Part shown: piece after piece, positions 1-8,446 of the stretch
Layout: each line of letters begins with the position of its first letter
How positions within the stretch are numbered: the first letter of the stretch is position 1
Source of the DNA: Halanaerobiales bacterium
GTDB lineage: Bacteria > Bacillota > Halanaerobiia > Halanaerobiales > DTU029
Assembly (NCBI GenBank): GCA_022360715.1
Contig: JAKSCG010000255.1
Coordinates: 1-36,531, forward strand
Length of the DNA: 36,531 bases
Direction of reading: 5' to 3'
Translations under genes and position numbers: made by a program
The notes under the pieces: model-generated
Databases searched by the model: none
The model's input: only the letters and a program-made list of their open reading frames with translations
Told to the model about the DNA's origin: nothing

Positions 1-606
1 AACTTAATTATAGAAGGCTCTAGATTCGATGCGCAGATTTCTGAATTGGCCGGATTACCAAAGATATATCCCATAAATAATGAAGAATACAAGGATAGTT
101 TAAATTCCATTTCTGATCCGGTTAACAGAGAAATCTATAAGATATGTGGGAATATATCATTCAACATCCATGGAGGATCAGACTGCCATCATAACACTTT
201 TCGCTTTATTGAAAATTGGATTTATGGCATTGGGAAACTAAGGTGGGGGATTCCGACACGCCTTGAGTCAACGGAGAAAAAACGCCTTGGTCATCTTTTA
301 TTTGGTTACGCACTTGGGCTTGATCGGTGGTTGCAAGATATTCCTCATCAATTACTCCTTTTGGACTTGGGACATATTGATCTTGGATTTGACCCCAAAA
401 ACGAGATTCTTAGAGTATATGCTTACCTTGGCGATAAAAAAACACCCGTGAATAAATGGCTTGCTGCCTGTTTATGGTACAAACTTACCCTTGATCCGTC
501 TGCAGGACTATATAATTGGAAAAGTTGCCATAAAGAACTTATTCAGAGTGCAAAAAGGAATGGGATAGACTTCTGTGAGTGGATTAATTCTGTTTTTCAC
601 CAGTAA
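1..606 (+). CDS. Unrecognised protein, 5' end outside the window
   Basis: The reading frame is open from the first base of the window to the TAA at 604-606, so the start lies upstream and about 201 residues are visible. The first start-like codon inside the window (TTG at 46) has no ribosome binding site and is probably internal. I do not recognise the family. The visible part is soluble-looking, rich in Trp, Cys and His (for example GGSDCHHNTFRF and ACLWYKLTLD), with no signal peptide, membrane segment or obvious catalytic motif. It is followed by about 250 bases of non-coding DNA and then the betaine reductase promoter, so it does not appear to belong to that operon. No function is assigned. 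Confidence 0.6.
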   Translation, partial: NLIIEGSRFDAQISELAGLPKIYPINNEEYKDSLNSISDPVNREIYKICGNISFNIHGGSDCHHNTFRFIENWIYGIGKLRWGIPTRLESTEKKRLGHLLFGYALGLDRWLQDIPHQLLLLDLGHIDLGFDPKNEILRVYAYLGDKKTPVNKWLAACLWYKLTLDPSAGLYNWKSCHKELIQSAKRNGIDFCEWINSVFHQ

Positions 607-694
607 AGTCCCATTTTTGTACATCTATACTACTATACCTAGGATATATCATGGATGCTTGACGCAATATATTCCTGATTTTTCTGTGCACTTT

Positions 695-725
695 AATTAA
701 TCATGATTGACAATTAATCATGATT
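695..725. promoter_or_regulatory. Tandem palindromic operator candidate upstream of grdI
   Basis: The 14-mer AATTAATCATGATT occurs twice in direct orientation (695-708 and 712-725), exactly 17 bp apart. Each copy contains the perfect palindrome AATCATGATT. The predicted -35 box TTGACA (707-712) is formed across the junction of the two copies, so a protein bound here would cover the promoter. The regulator is unknown. The TetR-type protein at 5246 is a neighbour, but the palindrome at its own promoter has a different sequence. Confidence 0.55.
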
Positions 726-735
726 ATGTTAAGCT
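707..735 (+). promoter_or_regulatory. Probable sigma-A promoter of the betaine reductase operon
   Basis: A perfect -35 box TTGACA (707-712) is followed after 17 bp by TAAGCT (730-735), a weak match to TATAAT. The leader to the grdI start would be about 125 bases. A second TTGACA at 811-816 has no good -10 box at normal distance. Confidence 0.45.
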
Positions 736-867
736 AAAATTAACTAATTTCAAAAAAATCCGGCGACGGGTTTATGGAAAGTATTAAATAGCAAAAAGGG
801 GTTAATTATTTTGACAACAAAAGTGCATTAATTCACAAACAAAAAGAAAGGGGTGCAAGTTGTTGCG

Positions 868-2199
868 ATGCGTTTAGAAATTGCAAACTTTCCGGTCACC
901 GATGTAATATTTGGTGAGAAAACCAGTTATCAGGACGGTCTGCTGTCGATTAATAAAGACGAAGCTCTGGCAATTATTCGAGAGGATGAACACATTACGA
1001 GCGCTGACCTGGTTATTGCCAGACCGGGTGAGAACAAACGGATAGTTCCAGTAAAAGAAGCGATTGAACCCAGATATAAAATAGCTGATCTTCCTGTTTT
1101 TCCGGGGGTAACTGACCGGGTGGCAACGGTAGGAACAGGCAGAACTGTTGCGCTGAAAGGCACTGCGGTACTGGCTGTTGGAGAACATTGGGGTAGTTTT
1201 GGGGACGGATTGATTGATATGAGTGGGGCAGGTGCCGACTATACCTATTTTTCTAACTTAATTAATATCTGCCTGGTGGCCGATACTGATGAGGAATTTG
1301 AAAGATTGGAACAACAAAAGAAAAATCACGCCCTTAGATGGGCAGCACATCAACTAGCTAAATACCTCGGAGCTGTTGTCAAAGATTTAGAACCCGGGAT
1401 AGAAAACCTGGAAGTATATGAATTGCCGCCAATAACCAAGCGAACAAAAGAGGTCAATGACCTCCCATCAGTAGTATTTGTCATGCAGGCCCAATCACAG
1501 ATGGAAGAAATGGGTTATAATGATTTAGTCTATGGTTGGGACATGAACCATTTTGTGCCTACCCTGATGCATCCTAACGAAATATTGGACGGAGCGATTA
1601 TTTCCGGAAGTTTTATGCCCTGTTCTTCTAAATGGTCTACTTATGATTTTCAAAATTGTCCTATTATTAAAGGCTTATATCAGGAACATGGGAAAACCCT
1701 AAACTTTCTCGGGATCATTTTGTCCAACCTGAATGTTAATTTGGAACAAAAGCAAAGGTCGGCCCTTTTTGTGGCACAGATTGCCCAATCCTTAGGAGCA
1801 GACGGGGCGATCCTGGCCGAAGAGGGTTATGGTAATCCTGATGCCGACTTTATTGAATGCTTTGTTGCCTTAGAAGATGCCGGAGTGAAAACGGTTGGAG
1901 TAACTAATGAATGTACGGGAAGGGATGGCCGCTCACAACCGTTAGTCACATTAGATGAAAAAGCAGATGCGATTGTTTCATGTGGTAATGTTTCAGAATT
2001 GATTGAATTGCCTCCGATGGAAGTGGTAATCGGTGAATTGCAGTCTTTAACACGGGACGGACTATCCGGAGGTTGGGCCGATGATGAGAAATTAGGGCCT
2101 TCGGTTAAAGCCGACGGGTCAATTATTCTGGAAAATAACTCTATGTTCTGCGGGGATCAAGTTTTAGGTTGGTCACCAAAGACAGTGAAAGAATTTTAA
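868..2199 (+). CDS. grdI: Betaine reductase component B, proprotein subunit GrdI
   Basis: This belongs to the GrdE/GrdG/GrdI family, the pyruvoyl-forming subunit of substrate-specific protein B in glycine, sarcosine and betaine reductases. These are selenoenzymes used in Stickland-type fermentation. With ATG 868 as start the protein has 443 residues and begins MRLEIANFPVTDV, as the family does. AAGGGG at 848-853 is the ribosome binding site; GTG at 853 in the same frame is too close to it. Family members are cut in front of a Cys that becomes the pyruvoyl group. The Asn263-Cys264 pair (FQNCPI), about 180 residues from the C-terminus, is the likely site by position. The betaine assignment rests on the BCCT gene behind the pair and is less certain than the family. 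It is followed after 17 bases by grdH. Confidence 0.88.
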   Translation: MRLEIANFPVTDVIFGEKTSYQDGLLSINKDEALAIIREDEHITSADLVIARPGENKRIVPVKEAIEPRYKIADLPVFPGVTDRVATVGTGRTVALKGTAVLAVGEHWGSFGDGLIDMSGAGADYTYFSNLINICLVADTDEEFERLEQQKKNHALRWAAHQLAKYLGAVVKDLEPGIENLEVYELPPITKRTKEVNDLPSVVFVMQAQSQMEEMGYNDLVYGWDMNHFVPTLMHPNEILDGAIISGSFMPCSSKWSTYDFQNCPIIKGLYQEHGKTLNFLGIILSNLNVNLEQKQRSALFVAQIAQSLGADGAILAEEGYGNPDADFIECFVALEDAGVKTVGVTNECTGRDGRSQPLVTLDEKADAIVSCGNVSELIELPPMEVVIGELQSLTRDGLSGGWADDEKLGPSVKADGSIILENNSMFCGDQVLGWSPKTVKEF

Positions 2200-2216
2200 G
2201 TGAGGGTGGTGTAGAA

Positions 2217-3536
2217 ATGAAAAAAGCTATTCTCTATATTAATCAATTCTTTGCCGGGATCGGAGGGGAAGAGCAGGCGGACCATGTTCCTGAGATCAGA
2301 GAAGGCCTGGTCGGACCAGCTATTTTGTTAAATCAGTTGTTAGATGCTGAAATAACCCACACGATTATCTGTGGTGATAATTTTATCGGTTCCCGTGAAG
2401 CAGAGGCGGTAGAGATCATTCTTGGATTTTTAGCTGAACGCAAATTTGATCTTTTCTTTGCCGGACCTGCTTTTCAGGCCGGCCGCTATGGCAATGCCTG
2501 TGGTGTAATCGGTCGAGCTGTCCAAGCAAGGTTTGCCGTTCCGGCGATTTCTTCGATGAATAAAGAGAATCCGGGTGTAGAGATGTTTAAAAAAGATATT
2601 TATATCTTTCCCGGTGGTAAGAGTGCAGCCAAGATGAGAGATGATATGAAAAAGATGGCTGAATTCGGCAATAAACTATTAAAGGGTGAGCAAACAGGCT
2701 TTGCTGAGAACGAAGGTTATTATGGCCGGGGAATTAGACACCAGGTCTGGCTTAAAAACGCTAAGCCGGCCGCTGAGCGGGCAATTGCTATGCTGTTAAA
2801 GAAACTGCACGGGGAGGAGTTTCAGACAGAATTACCGATCCCCAAGATTGATCAGGTGCCGATTGCCGACCCGCTTAAGGACTTAAGCAAGGCCACGATT
2901 GCTTTGGTCACATCCGGTGGGATCGTTCCGGTCGATAACCCCGATCGTATTCAGTCGGCTTCTGCAACCAGATGGGGCAGATATAGGATTAGCGGTTTGG
3001 ATAAATTAGGTAACCGCAAGCAAGGTAAATTTAAAACAATTCATGCCGGTTATGACCCGGCAGCCGGGGATGATGATCCCAATCGGGTAGTTCCGCTTGA
3101 TGCCTTAAGGACTTATGAGAAAGAAGGAAAAATCGGCAAAGTACATGACTACTTTTATAGCACCGTTGGCACCGGAACAACTGAAGCAGAAGCGGCCAGG
3201 ATGGGACGGGAAATTGTCGCCTATTTACATCAAGCTGGTGTTGATGCTGTCGTTTTAACAGCCACCTGAGGCACCTGTACTCGTTGCGGAGCAACGATTG
3301 TCAAAGAAATTGAAAAGACGGGGATGCCGGTAGTTCAGATGGCCAACTTAATTCCAGTTGCCAAAACAGTAGGGGCCAATCGGATGGTACCGACTATTTC
3401 TATTCCTTATCCTTTAGGTGATCCAGCAACTACAGCCGCCGAACAGTTGAAGTTACGCTATCATCGGGTAGGAGTTGCTTTAGATGCATTGAGCACAGCT
3501 ATTGCAGAGCAGACCGTATTTGAAGTAAAGATCTAG
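2217..3536 (+). CDS. grdH: Betaine reductase component B, selenoprotein subunit GrdH (UGA = Sec)
   Basis: This is the GrdB/GrdF/GrdH family subunit, which holds the substrate-activating selenocysteine of protein B. ATG 2217 follows the ribosome binding site GAGGGTGGTG. The frame meets a TGA at 3267-3269 (codon 351) and continues open for 88 further codons to the TAG at 3534-3536. The sequence around the TGA reads TAT-U-GTCTRCGAT, the family motif Sec-x-x-Cys-x-x-Cys, and the part after it (VQMANLIPVAKTVG) is equally typical of the family. A 7-bp hairpin lies 11 bases behind the TGA. It is therefore a 439-residue selenoprotein and neither a pseudogene nor two genes; automatic callers will split it at 3269 and 3324. 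Betaine rather than glycine or sarcosine specificity is inferred from the next gene. Confidence 0.92.
3267..3297 (+). promoter_or_regulatory. UGA selenocysteine codon with bacterial SECIS-like hairpin
   Basis: The TGA at 3267-3269 is followed by a perfect hairpin with arms TCGTTGC (3281-3287) and GCAACGA (3291-3297) around the loop GGA. Bacterial SECIS elements lie just downstream of the UGA inside the coding region and bind SelB, which fits this position. The selAB, selC and selD genes are not in the window. Confidence 0.75.
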
Positions 3537-3594
3537 ATTTTGCTTGCTTTTCTCAACGCAGAAGTTTGTTTCTCAAACTAAAGGAGGGGACAAA

Positions 3595-5070
3595 ATGAGT
3601 TCAAAAAGTCAATTGACTAAATCAAATCAGGTTTTTTATATTTCTTTACTCATTACCTTAGGGATTGTTTTGTGGGGTTTATTCTTACCAGATAGTTTCG
3701 GAAATACCGCAAATAGCTTATTTAATTTTTTGGTCGGTAACTTTGGTTGGTTTTATCTGATCACAATGGCAATTTTCGTAGTTTTTTCAATCTGGATTGC
3801 TTTGAGTAAATATGGTAAGATCAGGCTGGGTCCGGATGATGAACAACCCGAGTATAGTACCATCTCCTGGTTTGCGATGCTTTTTAGTGCCGGGATGGGA
3901 GTAGGCTTAGTCTTTTGGGGTGTAGCAGAACCATTAAATCATTTTGTAAATCCATTGGAGCTGACAGCTGGTTCTACGGCTGCGGCTGAATTTGCTATCC
4001 GTAAATCCTTCTTCCACTGGGGCCTCCATCCCTGGGCTAACTATGCTGTACTGGCACTGGCTCTTGCTTATATGCAGTTTAGAAAAAACAAACCAGGTTT
4101 AATTAGCAGTATCTTTATTCCCCTGATCGGAGAGGAGAGAGCCAGGGGAAGTATTGGTAAAGTAATTGATATTTTAGCTATTTTTGCTACGGTAGCAGGA
4201 GTTGCTACTTCGCTGGGAATGGCAACGCTACAGTTAACTAGCGGTTTAAATTTTTTATTTACGGTGCCGGAGACAAATCCGGTTCGGCTGGTCGTGATTG
4301 TCGTGGTAACCCTTTTATTCATGGTATCGGCAATAACCGGTCTCGATAAAGGGATTAAATTTTTATCCAACTTAAATATTACGCTGTGTGGGATTTTGAT
4401 GGTGCTGGGCTTAATCATTGGTCCAACTATCTTGATTATTAATAATCTAACTAATGGGATTGGCACATATTTAACCCTAATTATTAGTGACAGTTTCCGG
4501 ATAACCAGTGAACCATGGTATGGTTGGTGGACAATCTTCTATTGGGCCTGGTGGATAGCCTGGGCACCATTTGTCGGAACATTTATTGCTCGGATCTCTA
4601 AAGGCAGAACGATTAAAGAGTTTATTGGCGGAGTGCTTTTGGCTCCGGCCCTTGCTTCTTTTGCCTGGTTCGCTATCTTTGGGACAATGGGAATGAATAC
4701 TGGTTTAACTGTAGCAACTGAAGCGATCAAAAGCACATCAACAGCATTCTTTGTGGTGATGGGTAATTATCCGATTGGGAGCATTATTTCCGTGATTACC
4801 GTAATTCTTTTGTCTACCTTTTTTGTTACTTCAGCCGACTCTGCTACCTTTGTCCTTGGCATGATGTCTTCCAATGGGAACTTAAATCCGTCTAACCAGA
4901 AAAAGGTGATCTGGGGTCTGCTCCAATCCGGCCTGGCAATCACTCTGATGCTTACCGGCGGAATTGAAATGCTACAGACAGCTTCCATTGCCGCCGCGTT
5001 CCCTTTTGCCTTTGTTATGCTTTTGGCGATCTTATCGATTGTTAAGGCTTTAAGACAAGAAGTTTGTTAA
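3595..5070 (+). CDS. BCCT-family betaine/choline-type transporter
   Basis: This is a 491-residue secondary transporter of the betaine-choline-carnitine family (BetP/OpuD type), with about 12 membrane segments. ATG 3595 has a near-perfect ribosome binding site AAAGGAGGGG; a small hairpin (AGTTTG/CAAACT, 3563-3579) sits just before it. Family signatures are visible: GMGVGLVFWGVAEP and YWAWWIAWAPFVG with its cluster of Trp. The GMGxG stretch is the form found in Na+-coupled members such as BetP, in contrast to CaiT, so sodium-coupled uptake is likely. It follows grdH by 58 bases without a terminator, so it should be co-transcribed and supply glycine betaine to the reductase. A role in osmotic protection is the alternative, although the operon speaks for catabolism. 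The long C-terminal extension used for osmosensing in BetP is absent. Confidence 0.88.
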   Translation: MSSKSQLTKSNQVFYISLLITLGIVLWGLFLPDSFGNTANSLFNFLVGNFGWFYLITMAIFVVFSIWIALSKYGKIRLGPDDEQPEYSTISWFAMLFSAGMGVGLVFWGVAEPLNHFVNPLELTAGSTAAAEFAIRKSFFHWGLHPWANYAVLALALAYMQFRKNKPGLISSIFIPLIGEERARGSIGKVIDILAIFATVAGVATSLGMATLQLTSGLNFLFTVPETNPVRLVVIVVVTLLFMVSAITGLDKGIKFLSNLNITLCGILMVLGLIIGPTILIINNLTNGIGTYLTLIISDSFRITSEPWYGWWTIFYWAWWIAWAPFVGTFIARISKGRTIKEFIGGVLLAPALASFAWFAIFGTMGMNTGLTVATEAIKSTSTAFFVVMGNYPIGSIISVITVILLSTFFVTSADSATFVLGMMSSNGNLNPSNQKKVIWGLLQSGLAITLMLTGGIEMLQTASIAAAFPFAFVMLLAILSIVKALRQEVC

Positions 5071-5121
5071 ATATATTGAAGTTTGTTTGCTTTTATCCTA
5101 ATTGCTACCCCATCTTAACCG

Positions 5122-5164
5122 AAGCGAGCAACCCGTGCACTATTAGTGCACGGGTTGCTCGCTT
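5122..5164. repeat. Perfect 21-bp-arm palindrome (possible terminator or dispersed element)
   Basis: The arms 5122-5142 and 5144-5164 are perfectly complementary around a single T (arm begins AAGCGAGCAACCCGTG). It lies between the BCCT gene and the TetR gene. There is no run of T after it on either strand, so it is not a standard intrinsic terminator. It may still end or stabilise the betaine transcript, or be a dispersed repeat. Confidence 0.7.
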
Positions 5165-5175
5165 GTGAAAAGTTA

Positions 5176-5206
5176 TAGACTCTCGTAACTATTTTTGATA
5201 AAATAG
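5176..5206 (+). promoter_or_regulatory. Promoter with overlapping palindrome for the TetR gene
   Basis: TAGACT (5176-5181), 17 bp and TAAAAT (5199-5204) form a plausible promoter. The palindrome CTATTTT-TGAT-AAAATAG (5189-5206) covers the -10 box. Such a site is expected for an autoregulated TetR-family gene. The inference is moderate because the region is very AT-rich. Confidence 0.4.
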
Positions 5207-5245
5207 GTTTAACTTATTAAGCATTTTTCGAAAAGGTGAGTAATT

Positions 5246-5914
5246 TTGATTTCAGTCAATAAGCGGGAGATTAAAAAGATCAGAATTTTAAGGGTATTTA
5301 TTGAGGCAGCTTACCAGATTATCGAAGATGAAGGGATTGCTGCCGTAACAATCAGGAAAGTGGCGCGAATCGCCGGCTATAATAGTGCCACTATCTATAA
5401 TTACTTTAAAAATCGCAATCAATTAATTTCTTTTGCCGCCGTGAAATTTATTAGTGAATACGTCCGAGCTGTCCCGGCCTATATGGATCAGAGTACAGAC
5501 ACCCTGGAACGATTCTTTTTAATGTGGGAGTGTTTTTGTCTTTATTCCTTTAAAAACCCACAAATTTACTATGCAATCTTCAGTGAAGATATCGGTAAAA
5601 AACCGGAGAATTTATTTAAGGTTTATTATACAATTTTTGCTGAGGAGCTAGGAAAACCTTCAGCAGAATTGAAAGGGATTTTGTTAGAGTCGGATTTGGC
5701 GAAAAGGGCTAGTCGGGCCATTCAACCCTGTGTTGAAGCAGGTTATTTTACCGTTGGGCAAGCAGACAAGATTAATCAAATGATTATGTTGATCTATCAT
5801 GGGATGCTTTCTTTAATAATTAATAACCGGATTGATCGTCCGGTGGAAAAATCGGTGGAACAAATTATGGATTATATCAGAACAACTACCGTCAATGCAG
5901 TCAATTCTGATTGA
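5246..5914 (+). CDS. TetR/AcrR-family transcriptional regulator
   Basis: This 222-residue protein has an N-terminal TetR helix-turn-helix (about residues 12-60): AAYQIIEDEGIAAVTIRKVA is followed by the recognition part AGYNSATIYNYFKNRNQLI. The remainder is an alpha-helical ligand/dimer domain that I cannot assign to a ligand. The start is TTG 5246, five bases after AGGTGAG. It lies behind the betaine genes and in front of the pyr promoter, and has its own promoter. Control of the betaine operon is a natural guess from position, but the palindromes at 695-725 and 5189-5206 do not resemble each other, so at most one is likely to be its site. Confidence 0.85.
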   Translation: MISVNKREIKKIRILRVFIEAAYQIIEDEGIAAVTIRKVARIAGYNSATIYNYFKNRNQLISFAAVKFISEYVRAVPAYMDQSTDTLERFFLMWECFCLYSFKNPQIYYAIFSEDIGKKPENLFKVYYTIFAEELGKPSAELKGILLESDLAKRASRAIQPCVEAGYFTVGQADKINQMIMLIYHGMLSLIINNRIDRPVEKSVEQIMDYIRTTTVNAVNSD

Positions 5915-5925
5915 AAATAAAGTCC

Positions 5926-5954
5926 TTGACATCGGAAAATATTTTTGATATATT
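5926..5954 (+). promoter_or_regulatory. Strong sigma-A promoter of the pyr operon
   Basis: TTGACA (5926-5931), a 17-bp spacer and TATATT (5949-5954). Transcription would begin near 5961, about 25 bases before the first PyrR-type site. Confidence 0.8.
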
Positions 5955-5984
5955 AAAATAAATTAAATACCAAATCCTTTTAAA

Positions 5985-6070
5985 CTAGTCCAGTGAGGTT
6001 AGTAAGGGAAAGAGTGATGATTAAATATGATTACTACCTTCTTACTTGGCTAAGTTAAGAAGGTTTTTTT
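5985..6070 (+). promoter_or_regulatory. PyrR-type attenuator 1
   Basis: AGTCCAGTGAGGTTAGTAAG (5987-6006) matches the PyrR binding-loop pattern known from Bacillus pyr leaders (TCC-G-GAGG...AAGG). It is followed by a terminator at 6036-6070. In the known mechanism PyrR with bound UMP stabilises the binding loop, which lets the terminator form and lowers pyr transcription when pyrimidines are plentiful. A pyrR gene is not in the window. Confidence 0.85.
6036..6070 (+). terminator. Attenuator 1 intrinsic terminator
   Basis: The arms ACCTTCTTACTT and AAGTTAAGAAGGT pair with one bulge around GGCT and are followed by a run of T. Confidence 0.8.
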
Positions 6071-6089
6071 ATGTCGGAATTCCTTAAAA

Positions 6090-6168
6090 TTGGTTCAGTG
6101 AGGCCGATAAGGGTAGAGCGATATCAATAGATTTTACCTTTTTATCGGTTGTATAAAAAGGTTTTTTT
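6090..6168 (+). promoter_or_regulatory. PyrR-type attenuator 2
   Basis: GGTTCAGTGAGGCCGATAAG (6092-6111) is a second PyrR-type binding loop, followed by its own terminator at 6136-6168. It sits in the same untranslated leader, between attenuator 1 and pyrB, with no gene between. A transcript must pass two PyrR-controlled terminators before reaching pyrB. Confidence 0.85.
6136..6168 (+). terminator. Attenuator 2 intrinsic terminator
   Basis: The arms ACCTTTTTAT and ATAAAAAGGT form a perfect 10-bp stem followed by seven T. Confidence 0.8.
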
Positions 6169-6212
6169 ATGCTTAAATAAATTATTTATCAAATAACTAA
6201 GGGGGTAAAAGA

Positions 6213-7154
6213 ATGGTTTTAAAACGCAAAGATTTTCTCGGCCTATATGATGTCAGTGCAGAAGAGATTACAGAGATTCTGAATACTGCCGTAGCTATGA
6301 AAGAAATTTTTACTAGAAGCGTAAAGAAAATACCAACCCTACGCGGAAAGACAATTGTCAATCTTTTTTTTGAACCCAGTACCAGGACCAAATCCTCATT
6401 TGATCTTGCCGCTAAAAGGCTGAGTGCTGATGTAATGAGCATTTCCAAGAGTAGCAGCAGTGTCGTTAAAGGGGAGACTCTGCTGGACACCGCCAAGACG
6501 ATGGAGGTAATGGGGGCTGACGTTGTCGTAATTAGACACAGCGCATCCGGTGCCGCAGAATTTTTAGCCCGCAATATACAAGCGAGTGTACTTAATGCCG
6601 GTGACGGTGCCCACTCCCACCCTACGCAGGGTTTGCTGGATATGTATACGATTCGGGAGAAACTGGGGAGGATTGAGGGTTTAAAAGTGCTGATTGTCGG
6701 GGATATCGCCCATAGTCGGGTCGCCCATTCAAATATTCGCGGTCTAACAACGATGGGGGCTGAAGTAAGGGTCACCGGACCGGCTACCTTGTTGCCGAAA
6801 GAGGTTGAAAAAATGGGGGTCAAAGCATATACTAACCTGGACGAAGCATTAGTCGGCGTTGATGTTGTCAATATACTGCGGATACAACTGGAAAGACAGG
6901 CCAGTGGTTTATTCCCCTCAATTAATGAATATCGTCATTTCTATGGCGTCAATGAAAAAAGACTGGCTCAACTTGCTGATGACATTTTAATCATGCACCC
7001 CGGACCGATGAATCGAGGAATTGAAATTGAAAGCTCAGTAGCCGACGGTGCAAATTCCGTAATTACCGAACAGGTTACCAATGGTGTTGCCATTAGAATG
7101 GCTTTGCTCTATCTCTTAGCAGGAAGGAGTTTAAAACATGAAGACCTTAATTAA
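6213..7154 (+). CDS. pyrB: Aspartate carbamoyltransferase catalytic subunit
   Basis: PyrB joins carbamoyl phosphate to aspartate, the second step of pyrimidine synthesis. The protein has 313 residues, the usual length of a catalytic chain. The carbamoyl-phosphate loop [19 protein letters not shown] lies at about residues 50-68, [12 protein letters not shown] in the middle, and [12 protein letters not shown] near the C-terminus. ATG 6213 follows AAGGGGG. It is the first gene behind the tandem PyrR attenuators and its end overlaps pyrC by 17 bases. No regulatory chain pyrI is present, as in Bacillus. Confidence 0.97.
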   Translation: MVLKRKDFLGLYDVSAEEITEILNTAVAMKEIFTRSVKKIPTLRGKTIVNLFFEPSTRTKSSFDLAAKRLSADVMSISKSSSSVVKGETLLDTAKTMEVMGADVVVIRHSASGAAEFLARNIQASVLNAGDGAHSHPTQGLLDMYTIREKLGRIEGLKVLIVGDIAHSRVAHSNIRGLTTMGAEVRVTGPATLLPKEVEKMGVKAYTNLDEALVGVDVVNILRIQLERQASGLFPSINEYRHFYGVNEKRLAQLADDILIMHPGPMNRGIEIESSVADGANSVITEQVTNGVAIRMALLYLLAGRSLKHEDLN

Positions 7155-8436
7155 AAATGCCTTTATTATTGATCCAATCAATCAGTTAAACGGCCAGTAC
7201 GACTTATTGCTCGAAGGAGAACAGATCAGCGAAGTTGCTGTCAAGATAGAAGATCAAGGATATCAGTTAATTGAGCTGGCTGGTCGGATTCTTCTGCCGG
7301 GCTTAATTGATATGCACACTCATCTCCGCGAACCCGGTTATGAGGAAAAAGAAACTATTAAAAGCGGGGGAGAAGCGGCGGCGGCAGGTGGTTTTACTAC
7401 TATTGCCTGTATGCCCAACACCAAGCCGGTAGCAGATAATCCGGCTACAGTTGAATATATTAAATCAAAAGCCCGTGACTGTGTTGTTAAAGTGTTGCCG
7501 ATTGGAAGTATCACCAAGAACCTGCTCGGAAAAGAGCTGGGTGAGATCGGTTTTCTGGCCGAAGCGGGGGTAAAAGCCTTATCTGACGACGGGAACTCGG
7601 TAATGAACAGTGAGATAATGAGAAGGGCGATGGAATATGCCAACAGTTTTGGCTTGCCGATTATTAGCCACTGTGAGGATTTTAATCTAAATGGGAACGG
7701 GGTAATGAATGAAGGTTATTATTCTACCATTCTTGGTTTAAAGCCGATCCCACCTGCCGCTGAAGAAATAATGATTGCCAGAGATATCCTCTTAGCCGAG
7801 CTGACGGGAGCTCGCCTCCATATTGCTCATCTTAGCACTAAAAGGGGATTGGAAATGGTTTGTGACGCCCGGGAAAGAGGGTTGCAGGTGACAACAGAAG
7901 TGACCCCACACCACTTGCTTTTGACCGATAAAGCAGTTAAAAGCTATAATCCGGATACTAAAGTTAACCCTCCCTTAAGGTGTGAACAGGATGTCGAAGC
8001 CCTGCGGACTGCCCTGCAAGACGGATTAATCGAAGCAATTGCTAGTGATCATGCCCCTCACACCTTTGAGGACAAGCTCGGCGAATATGATTATGCCGCC
8101 TTTGGTATCTCCGGGCTGGAAACAACCCTGGCCTTAATTCATAACGAGTTTATTCAGGCCGATTTACTGGACTGGAATGACCTGGTCAGACTAATGTTGA
8201 TTAATCCTGCTAACATTTTGGGTCTAACTGTTGAGGGGATTAAAGCAGGGGCAGTTGCCGATCTGACAATCTTTGATCAGGAAAAGACCTGGACAGTAAG
8301 TAAAGATAAACTGAAGTCAAAAGGGAAAAATACCCCGTTTGCCGGGTGGGAGCTTCAGGGGAAAGTGGTCATGACTATTGTTAATGGGAAGGTTGTTTAC
8401 ACCGATCTGGATGATCAAGGAAAGATAAGATACTGA
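7138..8436 (+). CDS. pyrC: Dihydroorotase (class I)
   Basis: PyrC closes N-carbamoyl-aspartate to dihydroorotate. The 432-residue length and the metal-binding motifs are those of class I (Bacillus type) amidohydrolases: [10 protein letters not shown] (HxH) at about residues 59-68, KALSDDGN with the metal-bridging Asp, SHCEDF, HIAHLS, and ASDHAPH near residue 303. The start ATG 7138 overlaps the end of pyrB, and AGGAAGG in the pyrB coding region is the likely ribosome binding site, so the two should be translationally coupled. Confidence 0.97.
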   Translation: MKTLIKNAFIIDPINQLNGQYDLLLEGEQISEVAVKIEDQGYQLIELAGRILLPGLIDMHTHLREPGYEEKETIKSGGEAAAAGGFTTIACMPNTKPVADNPATVEYIKSKARDCVVKVLPIGSITKNLLGKELGEIGFLAEAGVKALSDDGNSVMNSEIMRRAMEYANSFGLPIISHCEDFNLNGNGVMNEGYYSTILGLKPIPPAAEEIMIARDILLAELTGARLHIAHLSTKRGLEMVCDARERGLQVTTEVTPHHLLLTDKAVKSYNPDTKVNPPLRCEQDVEALRTALQDGLIEAIASDHAPHTFEDKLGEYDYAAFGISGLETTLALIHNEFIQADLLDWNDLVRLMLINPANILGLTVEGIKAGAVADLTIFDQEKTWTVSKDKLKSKGKNTPFAGWELQGKVVMTIVNGKVVYTDLDDQGKIRY

Positions 8437-8446
8437 GGTGAGCGCT

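Noticed and set aside
707..735. Similarity of TTGACAATTAATCAT to the E. coli trp/tac promoter, suggesting vector sequence
   Set aside because: The similarity stops after the palindrome, no lac operator follows, and the motif is one unit of a local tandem repeat.
607..867. Glycine riboswitch in the grdI leader
   Set aside because: The conserved glycine aptamer core is not visible; only a short GC-rich piece (CCGGCGACGGG) and palindromes are seen.
2169..3269. grdH as a truncated gene or pseudogene ending at TGA, with a separate small gene at 3324
   Set aside because: The TGA is in the selenocysteine motif and the family sequence continues in the same frame to 3536.
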